Part shown: positions 48,094 to 59,967 of the stretch, piece by piece
Position numbering within the stretch: the first letter of the stretch is position 1
Layout: every line of letters starts with the position of its first letter
Assembly (NCBI GenBank): GCA_028826165.1
Contig: JAPDFW010000056.1
Location: 392,001 to 456,000, forward strand
From: Anaeramoeba ignava
Lineage: Eukaryota; Metamonada; Anaeramoebidae
Reading direction: 5' to 3'
Length of the DNA stretch: 64,000 nucleotides
The notes under the pieces: generated by a model
Seen by the model: only the letters and a program-made list of their open reading frames with translations
Told to the model about the DNA's origin: nothing
Databases searched by the model: none
Position numbers and translations under genes: made by a program

Positions 48094-50944
48094 ATGAAAA
48101 CTTTTACTTTTTCAATTATTGTTTTCCTTTTATTTTTACTTATTTCCTTTTCTTCTCATCAACAACTTGAAGTTTTTATTGTTCCTCATCAGTCATGATG
48201 ATCCTGCTTGGATTCATACTTTTATGGAATATTATAATTCAAGTGTTCAATACATTCTTACAAACACAATAACAGATTTACTTCAAAATCCAACACATAA
48301 ATTTATTTATGTTGAAAATTCTTTTTTTAGATATTGGTGGGATCAACAAAATTCAACAATGCAAGAAAATGTTATTAATTTAATTAAACTAAAACAATTT
48401 GAATTTGTAAATGGAGGATATGTTATGAATGATGAAGCAGTTACAAATTATGATATGATTATAAATCAAATGACTATTGGTCATCAATGGATAAAAGAGA
48501 ATATTGGTGAATTTGCAATTCCTAAAATTGCATTTCACATTGATCCATTTGGAAGTTCAAACATGTCACCTTTTTTATTTTCACAAATGTGTTTTGATGC
48601 ATTTGTTATTGATAGAATTCCTTGGGATACTAAAATTGATTATATGGCATATAAACATATGGAATTTATTTGGAGAGGCTCAAGAAATTGGGGTTCTAAA
48701 AATGAAATGTTTACTTATGTTTGTCCTCCAATTCTTTACGAAACTCCTATTCCTTTTAATTGGGAATCCGTTCCTGAATTAAATCCAGATATTACAGATG
48801 AAAATTTGGTTGAATCTGCAGATTTACTTGTTTCAGTTTGGAAAGATAGAAATGCTGGATTTCTTCATAATCAATCATTATTTTTATTTGGTGGTGATTT
48901 TGAATTTCATAATCCAGAAAAAGAATTTGGAAATATGGATAAATTACTTAATTACATCAATTCACATCAAGAAAAGTATAATGTTATTGCTCATTATTCA
49001 ATTTTAAGTGAATATTTTGAATCAATCAATAAAGAACAAATTAATTATCCAATATTAGGTGCTCAAGATTTTTTGCCATATAAATTTCTACCAATACCAT
49101 CAGAAAACAAGTGGTGGTCAGGATATTTTACATCATGGCCTCTTTTAAAAGGATTAATAAGATCATCAAATGCTAATTTATTTACAATTGAATTTGCTAA
49201 TACAATTTATAATTCCAAATATCGAACAACAACACCTTTAATTCAAAATATTTTACCATTAAGAAATGCAGTTGCATTAACAGCTCATCATGATGCAATA
49301 ACTGGAACTTCACCACCAGATGTTAATCAAGAACAATATATTGATAATCTAATAGCAGGATCAAATATTGGAGATAAAGCATTTATCATATCATTACAAC
49401 ATGGATTAACTAAACCAGGAAATCAAGAACCAACACTTTCTTTAAATCAAACTGAAATGGAAAAAGTTCTTTCTAAAAACCAAACAGTTCCAATTATTGT
49501 TTTCAATTCATTAGGATGGACATTTGATGAACAAATCATTTCATTCAATTTATCATTAACTAATATGGATTTTGAAATTATTGGAACAGATTTAAAACCA
49601 GTTGAAAGTATTTATGATAAAGAAATTGGAAAATTAGCATTTATTGGAAAAGTACCAGCAATTGGATTTTCAACATATTTTATTCAACCCAAACAATCTC
49701 AAACAAACAAAATTATCAAAAATATTATATATCCAAATGAATTTAATTCACAAACCTATACAATCAGTAATAAATTCTATTCAATCACATTTTCAGGAGA
49801 AACAGGACTTGTTATACTTGTTAAGAATAAAGTTACAGGAGGTCTTTTTATAATTGATAATAATATTTTCAGATATTCAACAGATCTTTCTGGTGCTTAT
49901 ATTTTTACACCTTATGAAGTTGCTGAGCCATATAGTTCTAAAGTAGAAAGTATTACTCAAATCACAAGTGAACTTTATGATGAAATACATCAAGTATTTG
50001 CAAGTAATTTAACACAAATATGGAGATTATATCGAACTAATAATGAAGATTTAGGAAGATTTATTGAAATTGAACATAAACTTGGACCTAATTTAGAAGG
50101 AAACAAAGAAGTAGTTACAAGATTTATAACATCAATTCCATCAGAAGGTGTATTTTATCAAACTAATAATGATTTGGAAATTATAAAAAGAGTTTATAAT
50201 GGGAGCAATATAATTTCAGAAAATTATTATCCATTTACAGGAGCATGTTGGATTGAAGATTCAAATCAAAGATTAACAATTTTAACAGATCGAGCACATG
50301 GAATAACATCTATTGAATCAGGAGTAATTGAAGTTATGATTGCAAGAAGAACTCTTCAAGATGATTTCGAAGGATTGAATATGCCACTTGAAGATACAAC
50401 TTATTATAAATCTAAACTTTGGATTATGTTTGATACTATTGAAGAATCAGAAAGATCAAGACATATTTCATCACTATTATTCAATACACCATTCAAATTA
50501 ACATATGGAATATCACCCAATATTGGAATTAATGAATGGATGAATTCATATTTAAGTGAAACAACAACACTTTGTAATGATCTTCCAAGAAATATTCATT
50601 TACTTTCATTAATTGAAAATGAATATTCAACAAAACAAGGAATATTAAGATTACAACATCTTTATGAAAATGATACTGATTCAGAATATTCGAAAGTTGT
50701 TGAAATTTCATTAAATGAATTATTTAGTTGTAATTTGAATGGATTTTCACCATCAAATTATCAAGAACAAACATTATCATTATTAATGACACCAAATCAA
50801 TGTTCAACAAATCAAATGAAATGGAATCAAAACAAAGAATCAAATGAAGAATCAAAACCAAATTCAAATGAAACTGAAAATGAAACTATTGATACAATTT
50901 CAATTTATCCAATGCAAATTCGAACATTTTTATTTGATTATTAA
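48094..50944 (+). CDS. GH38 alpha-mannosidase, tandem copy 1 (frame break after signal peptide)
   Basis: Copy of the gene at 52477-55326 with the same 5' flank (about 60 bp identical before the ATG), the same signal peptide and the same end. From ATG 48094 the frame stops at TGA 48196-48198, inside the zinc-binding motif. From there the +1 frame is open to TAA 50942-50944 (over 900 codons). A single extra base between CCTCA and CAGTCATGATGAT would restore P-H-S-H-D-D, so the metal site itself is not lost. Compared with copy 2 it differs in tight clusters: the FGDDF motif reads FGGDF, GTSRP reads GTSPP, and the loops at about 48215-48245, 48745-48785, 49065-49125, 49880-49930 and 50195-50225 are changed, while long stretches between are nearly identical. 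Functional, decaying or mis-assembled: undecided. Confidence 0.85.
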
Positions 50945-52476
50945 TTTTAAAATTCAAAATCAAAATTCAAATTTAAAATTCTAATTCAAATTCAAATTCA
51001 AATTCAAATTCAAATTCAAATTAAAATTCAAATTCAAATTCAAATTCAAATTCAAATTCAAATTCAAAATTCAAATTCAAATTCAAAATCAAATTCAAAT
51101 TCAAATTCAAATTCAAATTCAAATTCAAATTCAAATTCAAATTCAAATTCAAATTCAAATTCAAATTCAAATTCAAATTCAAAATTCAAATTCAAATTCA
51201 AATTCAAATTCAAAAAATTCAAATTCAAAAATTCAAATTCAAATTCCAAATTCAAATTCAAATTTGAATTTCAAAAATTTTCAATTTCAAATTCAAATTC
51301 AAAATCAAATTCAATTTAAAATTAAAATTAAATTTCAAATTCAAAATCAAATTCAAAATCAAATTTAAATTCAAATTCAAAATCAAATTTAAATTCAAAA
51401 TTCAAATCAAATTCAAATTCAAATTCAAATTCAAATTCAAATTCAAATTTTAAAATTCAAATTCAAATTCAATTTAAATTCAAATTTCAAATTCAAATTC
51501 AAATTCAAATTAAAATTCAAAATCAAAAATTCAAAATTCAAATTTAAATTCAAATTCAAAATTCAAAATCAAATTCAAAATTCAAAACTCAAATTCAAAA
51601 TTCAAATTCAAAATCAAATTCAAATTCAAATTTAAATTCAAATTCAAATTCAAAAAAATTCAAATTCAAATTCAAATTCAAAAAATTAAAAAATTCAAAA
51701 TTCAAATTCAAATTCAAAATTTCAAAAATTCAAATTCAAAAATTCAAATTCAAAATTCAAATTCAAAATTCAAAATTCAAATTCAATTCAAAATTTTAAT
51801 TTCAAAATTCAAAATCAAATTCAAAAATTCAAATTCAAAATCAAAATCAAAAATTTCAAATTCAAAAAATTCAAATTCAAATTTCAAAATCAAATCAAAA
51901 TTCAAATTCAAATTCAAATTCAAACTCAAATTTAAAATCAAATCCAATTTCCAAAAAATTTGTTTTAATTCAAATTTCTTTTTTTTGGGTTAATTTGAAA
52001 TAAAAAGATTTTTAAATTGATTTTATAAAGATTAATTAATTAATTGATTTTGATTTTGATTATTAATATTTAGATTATTTTTATTTTTGATTTTTTGTGA
52101 ATTTTTTTGATCAAAAAAAAATTTATTTTTCCCTTTTTAATTTTAATTTTAATTTTTAATTTTAATTTTAAATTTTAATTTTAATTTTAATTTTAATTTT
52201 TAATTCTAATTTTAAAAAAGAAAAGAAAAAAGAAGAAAATCTAAAATAAAAAATTTTGATCAAAAAATAATAAATTAAAATAAATAAAATAAAAATGTTT
52301 TGTTGTAAAATTTAAATTTAAAAAAAAAAAAAGCAAAAAAATTTATTTTTAATTTTTTTATTTTTCATTTTTTTCTTCTTTCAAAAAATCAAAAACAAAT
52401 TAATTTCAAAAACAAAATTTAATTCAAAACAAAACACAAACAAACAAACAAACAAACATTTAAAAAATTTTTTAAA
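50945..52476. repeat. AAATTC hexamer array between the mannosidase copies
   Basis: About 50955-51950 is a 1-kb array of TTCAAA/AAATTC hexamers with frequent one- and two-base irregularities. The rest (about 51960-52476) is AT-rich with TTTTAA runs, two TTTTGATCAAAA palindromes (about 52107 and 52255), and the 5' flank shared with copy 1 (CACAAACAAACAAACAAAC before the ATG). Confidence 0.9.
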
Positions 52477-55326
52477 ATGAAAACTTTTACTTTTTCAATT
52501 ATTGTTTTCCTTTTATTTTTACTTATTTCCTTTTCTTCTCATCAACAACTTGAAGTTTTTATTGTTCCTCACACACATGATGATCCTGCTTGGCTTGAAA
52601 CTTTTATGGGATATTACACAACAAGAGTTCAATATATTCTTACAAATACAATAACAGATTTACTTCAAAACCCAACACATAAATTTATTTATGTTGAAAA
52701 TTCTTTTTTTAGATATTGGTGGGATCAACAAAATTCAACAATGCAAGAAAATGTTATTAATTTAATTAAACTAAAACAATTTGAATTTGTAAATGGAGGA
52801 TATGTTATGAATGATGAAGCAGTTACAAATTATGATATGATTATAAATCAAATGACTATTGGTCATCAATGGATAAAAGAGAATATTGGTGAATTTGCAA
52901 TTCCTAAAATTGCATTTCACATTGATCCATTTGGAAGTTCAAATATGTCACCTTTTTTATTTTCACAAATGTGTTTTGATGCATTTGTTATTGATAGAAT
53001 TCCTTGGGATACTAAAATTGATTATATGGCATATAAACATATGGAATTTATTTGGAGAGGTTCAAGAAATTGGGGTTCTAAAAATGAAATGTTTACTTAT
53101 GTTTGTCCTCCAATCTTGTATGGAACTCCTGTTCCTTTTAATTGGGAGCACAATCCAGCAGATAATCCAGATATTACAGATGAAAATTTGGTTGAATCTG
53201 CAGATTTACTTGTTTCAGTTTGGAAAGACAGAAGTCGTGGATTTCTTCATAATCAATTATTATTTTTATTTGGTGATGATTTTGAATTTCATTATCCAGA
53301 AAAAGAATTTGGAAATATGGATAAATTACTTAATTACATCAATTCACATCAAGAAAAGTATAATGTTACTGCTCATTATTCAATTTTAAGTGAATATTTT
53401 GAATCAATCAATAAAGAACAAGTTAATTTTCCAATATTAGGTGCTGATGATTTTTTCCCTTATTACCTTCTTGATTTCCCAATAGAAAATAAGTGGTGGT
53501 CAGGATTTTTTACATCATGGCCTCTTTTAAAAGGATTAATAAGATCATCAAATGCTAATTTATTTACAATTGAATTTGCTAATACAATTTATAATTCCAA
53601 ATATCGAACAACAACACCTTTAATTCAAAATATTTTACCATTAAGAAATGCAGTTGCATTAACAGCTCATCATGATGCAATAACTGGAACTTCTCGTCCA
53701 GATGTTAATCAAGAACAATATATTGATAATCTAATATCAGGATCAAATATTGGAGATAAAGCATTTATCATATCATTACAACATGGATTAACCAAACCAG
53801 GAAATCAAGAACCAACACTTTCTTTAAATCAAACTGAAATGGAAAAAGTTCTTTCTAAAAATCAAACAGTTCCAATTATTGTTTTCAATTCATTAGGATG
53901 GACATTTGATGAACAAATCATTTCATTCAATTTATCATTAACTAATATGGATTTTGAAATTATTGGAACAGATTTAAACCCAGTTGAAAGTATTTATGAT
54001 AAAGAAATTGGAAAATTAACATTTATTGGAAAAGTACCAGCAATTGGATTTTCAACATATTTTATTCAACTCAAACAATCTCAAACAAACAAAATTATCA
54101 AAAATGTTATTTATCCAAATGAATTTAATTCACAAACCTATACAATCAGTAATAAATTCTATTCAATCACATTTTCAGGAGAAACAGGACTTGTTATACT
54201 TGTTAAGAATAAAGTTACAGGAGGTCTTTTCATAATTGATAATAATATTTTCAGATATTCGACCTATAAATCCGGTGCTTATATTTTTGATCCTTCAGAT
54301 TATGCCGAGCCATATAGTTCTAAAGTAGAAAGTATTACTCAAATCACAAGTGAACTTTATGATGAAATACATCAAGTATTTGCAAGTAATTTAACACAAA
54401 TATGGAGATTATATCGAACTAATAATGAAGATTTAGGAAGATTTATTGAAATTGAACATAAACTTGGACCTAATTTAGAAGGAAATAAAGAAGTAGTTAC
54501 AAGATTTATAACATCAATTCCATCAGAAGGTGTATTTTATCAAACTAATAATGATTTGGAAATTATGAAAAGAGTTTATAACTCAAGTGAATGCATTACA
54601 GAAAACTATTATCCATTTACAGGAGCATGTTGGATTGAAGATTCAAATCAAAGATTAACAATTATAACAGATCGAGCACATGGAATAACATCTATTGAAT
54701 CAGGAGTAATTGAAGTTATGATTGCAAGAAGAACTCTTCAAGATGATGGTTATGGTTTAGGTATGCCACTTGAAGATACAACTTATTATAAATCTAAACT
54801 TTGGATTATGTTTGATACTATTGAAGAATCAGAAAGATCAAGACATATTTCATCATTATTATTCAATACACCATTCAAATTAACATATGGAATATCACCC
54901 AATATTGGAATTAACGAATGGATGAATTCATATTTAAGTGAAACAACAACACTTTGTAATGATCTTCCAAGAAATATTCATTTACTATCATTAATTGAAA
55001 ATGAATATTCAACAAAACAAGGAATATTAAGATTACAACATCTTTATGAAAATGATACTGATTCAGAATATTCGAAAGTTGTTGAAATTTCATTAAATGA
55101 ATTATTTAGTTGTAATTTGAATGGATTTTCACCATCAAATTATCAAGAACAAACATTATCATTATTAATGACACCAAATCAATGTTCAACAAATCAAATG
55201 AAATGGAATCAAAACAAAGAATTAAATGAAGAATCAAAATCAAATTCAAATGAAACTGAAAATGAAACTATTGATACAATTTCAATTTATCCAATGCAAA
55301 TTCGAACATTTTTATTTGATTATTAA
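52477..55326 (+). CDS. GH38 alpha-mannosidase, tandem copy 2 (lysosomal/secreted type)
   Basis: Intact single-exon gene, 949 residues, the size of lysosomal alpha-mannosidases. The N-terminal signal peptide is about 21 residues (MKTFTFSIIVFLLFLLISFS), so the product enters the secretory or lysosomal route. GH38 active-site elements: HTHDD at residues 32-36 (zinc His/Asp), IDPFG with the catalytic Asp about 150, FGDDF at about 265-269 (acid/base region) and HHDAITGTSRP at about 398 (zinc His). Several Asn-X-Ser/Thr sites fit a glycosylated protein. It hydrolyses alpha-mannosides from glycoproteins or bacterial/food glycans. IDPFGHS of the family reads IDPFGSS here. The whole gene uses A/T-ending codons, unlike PRPF6 upstream. 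Confidence 0.94.
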   Translation: MKTFTFSIIVFLLFLLISFSSHQQLEVFIVPHTHDDPAWLETFMGYYTTRVQYILTNTITDLLQNPTHKFIYVENSFFRYWWDQQNSTMQENVINLIKLKQFEFVNGGYVMNDEAVTNYDMIINQMTIGHQWIKENIGEFAIPKIAFHIDPFGSSNMSPFLFSQMCFDAFVIDRIPWDTKIDYMAYKHMEFIWRGSRNWGSKNEMFTYVCPPILYGTPVPFNWEHNPADNPDITDENLVESADLLVSVWKDRSRGFLHNQLLFLFGDDFEFHYPEKEFGNMDKLLNYINSHQEKYNVTAHYSILSEYFESINKEQVNFPILGADDFFPYYLLDFPIENKWWSGFFTSWPLLKGLIRSSNANLFTIEFANTIYNSKYRTTTPLIQNILPLRNAVALTAHHDAITGTSRPDVNQEQYIDNLISGSNIGDKAFIISLQHGLTKPGNQEPTLSLNQTEMEKVLSKNQTVPIIVFNSLGWTFDEQIISFNLSLTNMDFEIIGTDLNPVESIYDKEIGKLTFIGKVPAIGFSTYFIQLKQSQTNKIIKNVIYPNEFNSQTYTISNKFYSITFSGETGLVILVKNKVTGGLFIIDNNIFRYSTYKSGAYIFDPSDYAEPYSSKVESITQITSELYDEIHQVFASNLTQIWRLYRTNNEDLGRFIEIEHKLGPNLEGNKEVVTRFITSIPSEGVFYQTNNDLEIMKRVYNSSECITENYYPFTGACWIEDSNQRLTIITDRAHGITSIESGVIEVMIARRTLQDDGYGLGMPLEDTTYYKSKLWIMFDTIEESERSRHISSLLFNTPFKLTYGISPNIGINEWMNSYLSETTTLCNDLPRNIHLLSLIENEYSTKQGILRLQHLYENDTDSEYSKVVEISLNELFSCNLNGFSPSNYQEQTLSLLMTPNQCSTNQMKWNQNKELNEESKSNSNETENETIDTISIYPMQIRTFLFDY

Positions 55327-55521
55327 TTTTAAAATTCAAAATCAAATTCCATTTCCATTCAATCTCAATTTCAAATCCAAATTCAAATTTTCTTTTTTTT
55401 TTCAATCAAATTTCTTTTCAATTTTCTTTTCAAATTTCTTTTCAATTTTCTTTTCAATTTTTTCAATCAAATTTTTTTTCAATCAAATTTTTTTTTTTCA
55501 TTTTTTTTTCATTTTTTTAAA

Positions 55522-58080
55522 ATGTCTATTTTTCAAACACAAGAAGATCTAACTGGAATTAGGTTTTCTTGGAATATTTTTCCAAATTCTAAACAGGAAA
55601 ATGCAAGATTTGTTATTCCTGTTGGATGTTTATACACACCATTAAAACCAATTAATGATTTAAGAAAAGTAAAAAACAATTTTAAAATTAATAAAATTAA
55701 AATTCAATTAAAATTAAAATTAAAATTAAAATTAAAATTAAAATTAAAATTAAAATTAAAATTAAAATTAAAATTAAAATCAAAATTAAAATTAAAATTA
55801 ATAAAATTAAAATTAAAATTCATTTATAAAATTAAAATTAAAATTAAAAATAAATTCAAAATTAAATTAAAAAGCCAAATTATAATCCTGTAAAATGCCA
55901 AAAATGTAATGCAATATTGAATCCATATACAACAATTGATTTCCAATCAAAAATATGGGTATGTCCATTTTGCTATCAAAGAAACAAACTTCCTGAGACA
56001 TATAATTCAATAACTGAACAAAATTTACCGATAGAATTAATACAATCATTCCAAACAATAGAATACCAATTACAAGAACAACCAAGTCTTCCACCAGCAA
56101 TAATATTTCTTATAGATGTTGCTTGTGACGAAGAAGAATTGGCTTCATTAAAAGATTCATTAATGAAAACATTAAGTTTGATTCCAGAAAATTATTTGGT
56201 TGGAATAATTACATTTGGAGCAACTATTGAAATATATGATTTAAGTTTTATGGATTTTCCAAAATCCGTTATGATCCGAGGAGCAAGAACATTAAGCGAT
56301 TTACAAATTAAATCATTTCTTGGATTGAAGAATTACGGACAAAATTTCCAAAATCAAAATTTCCAAAATCAAAATTTCCAAAATCAAAATTTCCAAAATC
56401 AAATCATTTCCCAAAAAGATACTATTGATGGAGTAACAAAATTTCTTCAACCTTTATCTGAATGTGAACTAACTTTATCAACAATCATTCAAGAATTACT
56501 AGTTGATCCCTGGAAACTAACAAACAAAAGAAGACCAATGGTCTCGACAGGATCTGCAATATTGGCAGCAGAAACAATATTAAGTCAGTGGAAAGGTGGA
56601 GGAAGAATAATGTGTTTTGTTTCCCATCCAACAACAAATGGGCCAGGAATGGTTGTTGGTCTTGAAAAAAAAGAGCCAATTAGATCCCATCATGATATCC
56701 AAAAAGAAACCGAAGTTGCCAGGAATACACAAAAATCCACTGAATATTTTGACTCGTTGGCTGATAAAGCCATCACAAATAATATTACTGTTGATGTTTT
56801 CTCTTGTTCATTGGACCAAACTGGCGTCTATGAGATGCGGAATTTAATCAAAAAAACTGGAGGATTACTTCTTATTGCAGACAAGTTCGACTCAGATGTT
56901 TTTCGTAATTCGCTAACTCGAATATTTCAAAAAGATAACATTTCTAATTCTGATGAGCTTTCAGATAAAGATTTCCTTTGCTATGATGCGACAATATCAA
57001 TATCAACTTCAAAAGAACTGAGAATTGCAGGAGCAATTGGGAATTGTTTTTCCGCAAACCAAAAAACTCCGTATGTGGCGGAAGCTGAGATTGGCATCGG
57101 CGGAACATCTTCGTGGAAATCTTGCTCAATTGATTCCATGTCTACTTTTGGATTTTACTTTGAAATTACAAACAGCGAGAAGAGTCCTGTTGAAAACAAA
57201 AAAATAGGAATGATCCAAATTTCAACAAAATATCGCACTCCACAAGGCCAATGGCGACTAAGAGTCACAACCTCCCCACACTATTTCGGTTCTGTTTTAG
57301 ACCCGCAGCAAAAGATGCAGATCATTCAGTCGTTTGATCAAGAGGCGGCTGCTGTGCTTATTGCGCGATATGCAGTTTTCAAAACGGAAACCGAACAGTA
57401 TTTGGCAATTATCCGTTGGATTGACAAAATTCTCATCAAGTTGATCTCGCAATTTGCAAAATTCCAAAAAGAAGATCCGAATTCATTCGATGTTCCAAAC
57501 AACTTCACAATTTATCCCCAATTCATGTTCCATTTCCGGCGGTGCAACTTGATGAAGGTTTTCAACAACTCGCCAGATGAGACCGTGTTTCATCGCCACA
57601 CTTTCTTAAGAGAAAGCACGATGAACTCGATTCTCATGATGCAGCCGATGCTTTACTCGTACTATCTGAGCAAGCCGCCGTCGCCAGTGGTTCTTGATGT
57701 TTCAAGCATATTGCCTGAAGCAATTCTTTTATACGACACTTATTTTCATGTTCTTGTTCATTTTGGAACTCAATTGGCAATTTGGCGGAATCAAGGTTAC
57801 CAAAATAATCCCGAATTCTCCAATTTTAAGCAACTTATTGAACAGCCCAAAAAAGACGCCTTAATTCTTTCAAATCCCCGTTTTCCTTTTCCTAGATTCA
57901 CTGAATGCGACCAAGGTTCAAGTCAATCTCGTTTTCTCACTTCAAGATGCAATCCTTCTCGAACTTATAAATCCAACTGGTTTTACAAATTTAACTGGTA
58001 AATCTCCAGTCATTCTAACTGAAGTTCCTTCTTTTGAAGTTTTTTTTGATGCTTTAAAACAAGCTGCAATGAATATTTAA
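55522..58080 (+). CDS. SEC23: Sec23, COPII coat GTPase-activating subunit (frame break near C-terminus)
   Basis: Inner-coat subunit of COPII, GAP for Sar1 at ER exit sites. Two exons, 55522-55668 and 55875 onward, joined in phase. Order: N-terminal GIRFSWNIFPNSK, zinc finger with CQKC and CPFC (about residues 56-80), trunk (vWA-like) with IFLIDVACDEEEL, helical and gelsolin domains (RCNLMKVFNNSPDET), and the C-terminal end FPRFTECDQGSSQSRFL. The frame stops at TAA 57999-58001, but the +1 frame carries the expected last 25-30 residues (ILTEVPSFEVFFDALKQAA) to TAA 58078-58080. One fewer A at about 57970 would fit. Total about 783 residues (human 765). A four-fold NFQNQ insert lies at about 56340-56400. 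The second half of the gene is less AT-rich. Confidence 0.94.
55685..55870 (+). repeat. AAATTA hexamer intron of Sec23
   Basis: Intron 1 of Sec23 (55669-55874) is mostly AAATTA hexamers. Confidence 0.85.
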
Positions 58081-58244
58081 ATCAAAAAATTTAAAACGAA
58101 GAATTTTAAATCAAAAAATTAAAAGAAGATTTTTATTAAACTTTAAACAAAATATTAAATTTGGAATTTCCGTTTTATTTTTTCATTTTTTTCTTTTTTC
58201 TTTTTTATTTTTATTTTTATTTTTATTTTTTTAAAGTGAGAAAA

Positions 58245-59210
58245 ATGCAAGACCAAACAGATAATTTAATCAATCTTATTGAAATGTTTCCTACAATTTC
58301 ACCATTAATTGTAAACCAAAAACTGAATGAAACCAATCAAAACATTGAACAAACAATAGCACTACTTTTAGAAATGGACAAAGGGAACGAAAGAGAACAA
58401 CAAAAAAAGCAAGAAGATGAATTCCAAATTGAAGATTTAGAAGAAATTGAAAAAATATTGATTTCAGAAGATCCTCCATTTTTAACATTTGAGCAACAAC
58501 TTTCGGAAATTCGGTCCATAAAGCATCAAGAATGGGCTCTGAAAAAATCAATGGACAGCAACGGATTTGGGTTTTCAGATCAATATGGCGATTCGTTTAG
58601 AAGAGAAACTGATACAAAAGCGCAACTTGATGAAATTCGGAAAAAAAAACAAAGGGATTGGCAAGAAAAACGAAGAAGAGAATTCAATACAAATCAAGGG
58701 AAGGGATACAACCAAAGCAAGAAATCTGAGCCAAGTGATGATGGCTATTGGAATTTAATTGAGCAAGGAATTGATCCCAGAAATATGGGATTTTCATATA
58801 AAGAAAAAGGAAACGAAAAATTGACAGAATTTGATTTAATTGGAATCAAAGAATTGGAATTGACAAATAAATTCCGCAAGGAAAACGGTCTTCCTCCGCT
58901 CAAGGAAGATCGTTCACTACGAGAAATTGGAAAGGTTCATTCCAAAAATATGGGAGAAGGAAAAGTGCCTTTTGGCCATCAAGGATTTAATGATAGAGTT
59001 AGTCAATTTCCAATGCAACATTCTGCAGCAGGTGAAAATGTTGCAATGTCTAAAGGCTATAATGATGTTTCTTTTACTGCTGTTAATGGGTGGATTCATT
59101 CTCCTGGTCATAGAAAAAATTTATTAGGCAATTTTTCTCATTGTGGGATTGGTGTTTATAGAAATTCAAGAGGTGCTTATTATTCAACTCAATTATTTGC
59201 TTTGGTTTGA
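58245..59210 (+). CDS. CUE-domain plus CAP (SCP/PR-1-like) domain protein
   Basis: Single exon, 321 residues from ATG 58245. Residues about 5-45 (LINLIEMFPTISPLIVNQKL...IALLLEM) form a CUE-like ubiquitin-binding fold with the M-F-P and terminal L-L motifs. The middle is charged and helical (KKKQRDWQEKRRREF). Residues about 205-320 are a CAP domain: LTNKFRKENGLPPL, HSKNMGEG, GENVAMS, WIHSPGHRKNLLG and YYSTQLFALV, with both His and Glu of the CAP cavity present. CAP proteins are normally secreted, but no signal peptide is seen here; the hydrophobic Phe/Leu stretch upstream of the ATG comes from the T-rich leader and lacks an ATG. A cytosolic ubiquitin-linked CAP protein is inferred. The CAP type resembles bacterial and plant forms. 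Confidence 0.88.
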   Translation: MQDQTDNLINLIEMFPTISPLIVNQKLNETNQNIEQTIALLLEMDKGNEREQQKKQEDEFQIEDLEEIEKILISEDPPFLTFEQQLSEIRSIKHQEWALKKSMDSNGFGFSDQYGDSFRRETDTKAQLDEIRKKKQRDWQEKRRREFNTNQGKGYNQSKKSEPSDDGYWNLIEQGIDPRNMGFSYKEKGNEKLTEFDLIGIKELELTNKFRKENGLPPLKEDRSLREIGKVHSKNMGEGKVPFGHQGFNDRVSQFPMQHSAAGENVAMSKGYNDVSFTAVNGWIHSPGHRKNLLGNFSHCGIGVYRNSRGAYYSTQLFALV

Positions 59211-59967
59211 AGTGGATTTATTTTCAACAATTAAATAAAATTGATTAAATAAATTGGAATAAAATTAATTAAATAAATTGGAATAAATAAAATTAATTAA
59301 ATTAAATAAATAAAAATTAAATAATTAAATAAATAAATTTAATTAAATAAATTGGAATAAAAAATTATTAAATAATTAAAAATTGATTAAAAATAAATTT
59401 TGAATAAAATTAATTAAATAAATTGGAATAAAATTAATTAAATAAATTGGAATAAAATTAATTAAATAAATTGGAATAAAATTAATTAAATAAATTGGAA
59501 TAAATTTAATTAAATAAATTGGAATAAAATCAATTAAATAAATTGGAATAAAATTATTAAATAAATTTAATTAAAGTGGAATAAAATTATTTAAAAAAGT
59601 GGAATAAAATTAATTAAATAAAATGGAATAAAATTGATTAAAAATTGGAATAAAATTAATTAAATAAAATTATTAAATAAAATTAATTAAATAAATTAGA
59701 ATAAAATTAATTAAATAAATTGAATAAAATTAAATAAATAAAATTAATTAAATAAATTGGAATAAATTTAATTAAAAAAAGTGGAATAAAATTAATTAAA
59801 TAAATTGGAATAAAATTAATTAAATAAAGTGGAATAAAATTGATTAAATTGGAATAAAATTAATTAAATAAATTTTAAATATTTGATGAAAAAAAAAAAA
59901 ATGAAAAAAAGAAAAAATCATTTTTCAATCAATAAAAAAAAGAAAAAAAAAAGAAAAAAAAATTTAA
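59211..59967. repeat. 24-bp tandem repeat spacer
   Basis: About 59220-59875 is an array of roughly 25 imperfect copies of AAATTGGAATAAAATTAATT plus AAAT; a few copies read AAAGTGGAATAAA. The last 90 bp before the next ATG are A-rich. No gene seen. Confidence 0.9.

Noticed and set aside
58161-58244. Hydrophobic N-terminal extension (signal peptide) for the CUE-CAP protein
   Set aside because: The upstream frame lacks an ATG and is the translation of a T-rich leader.
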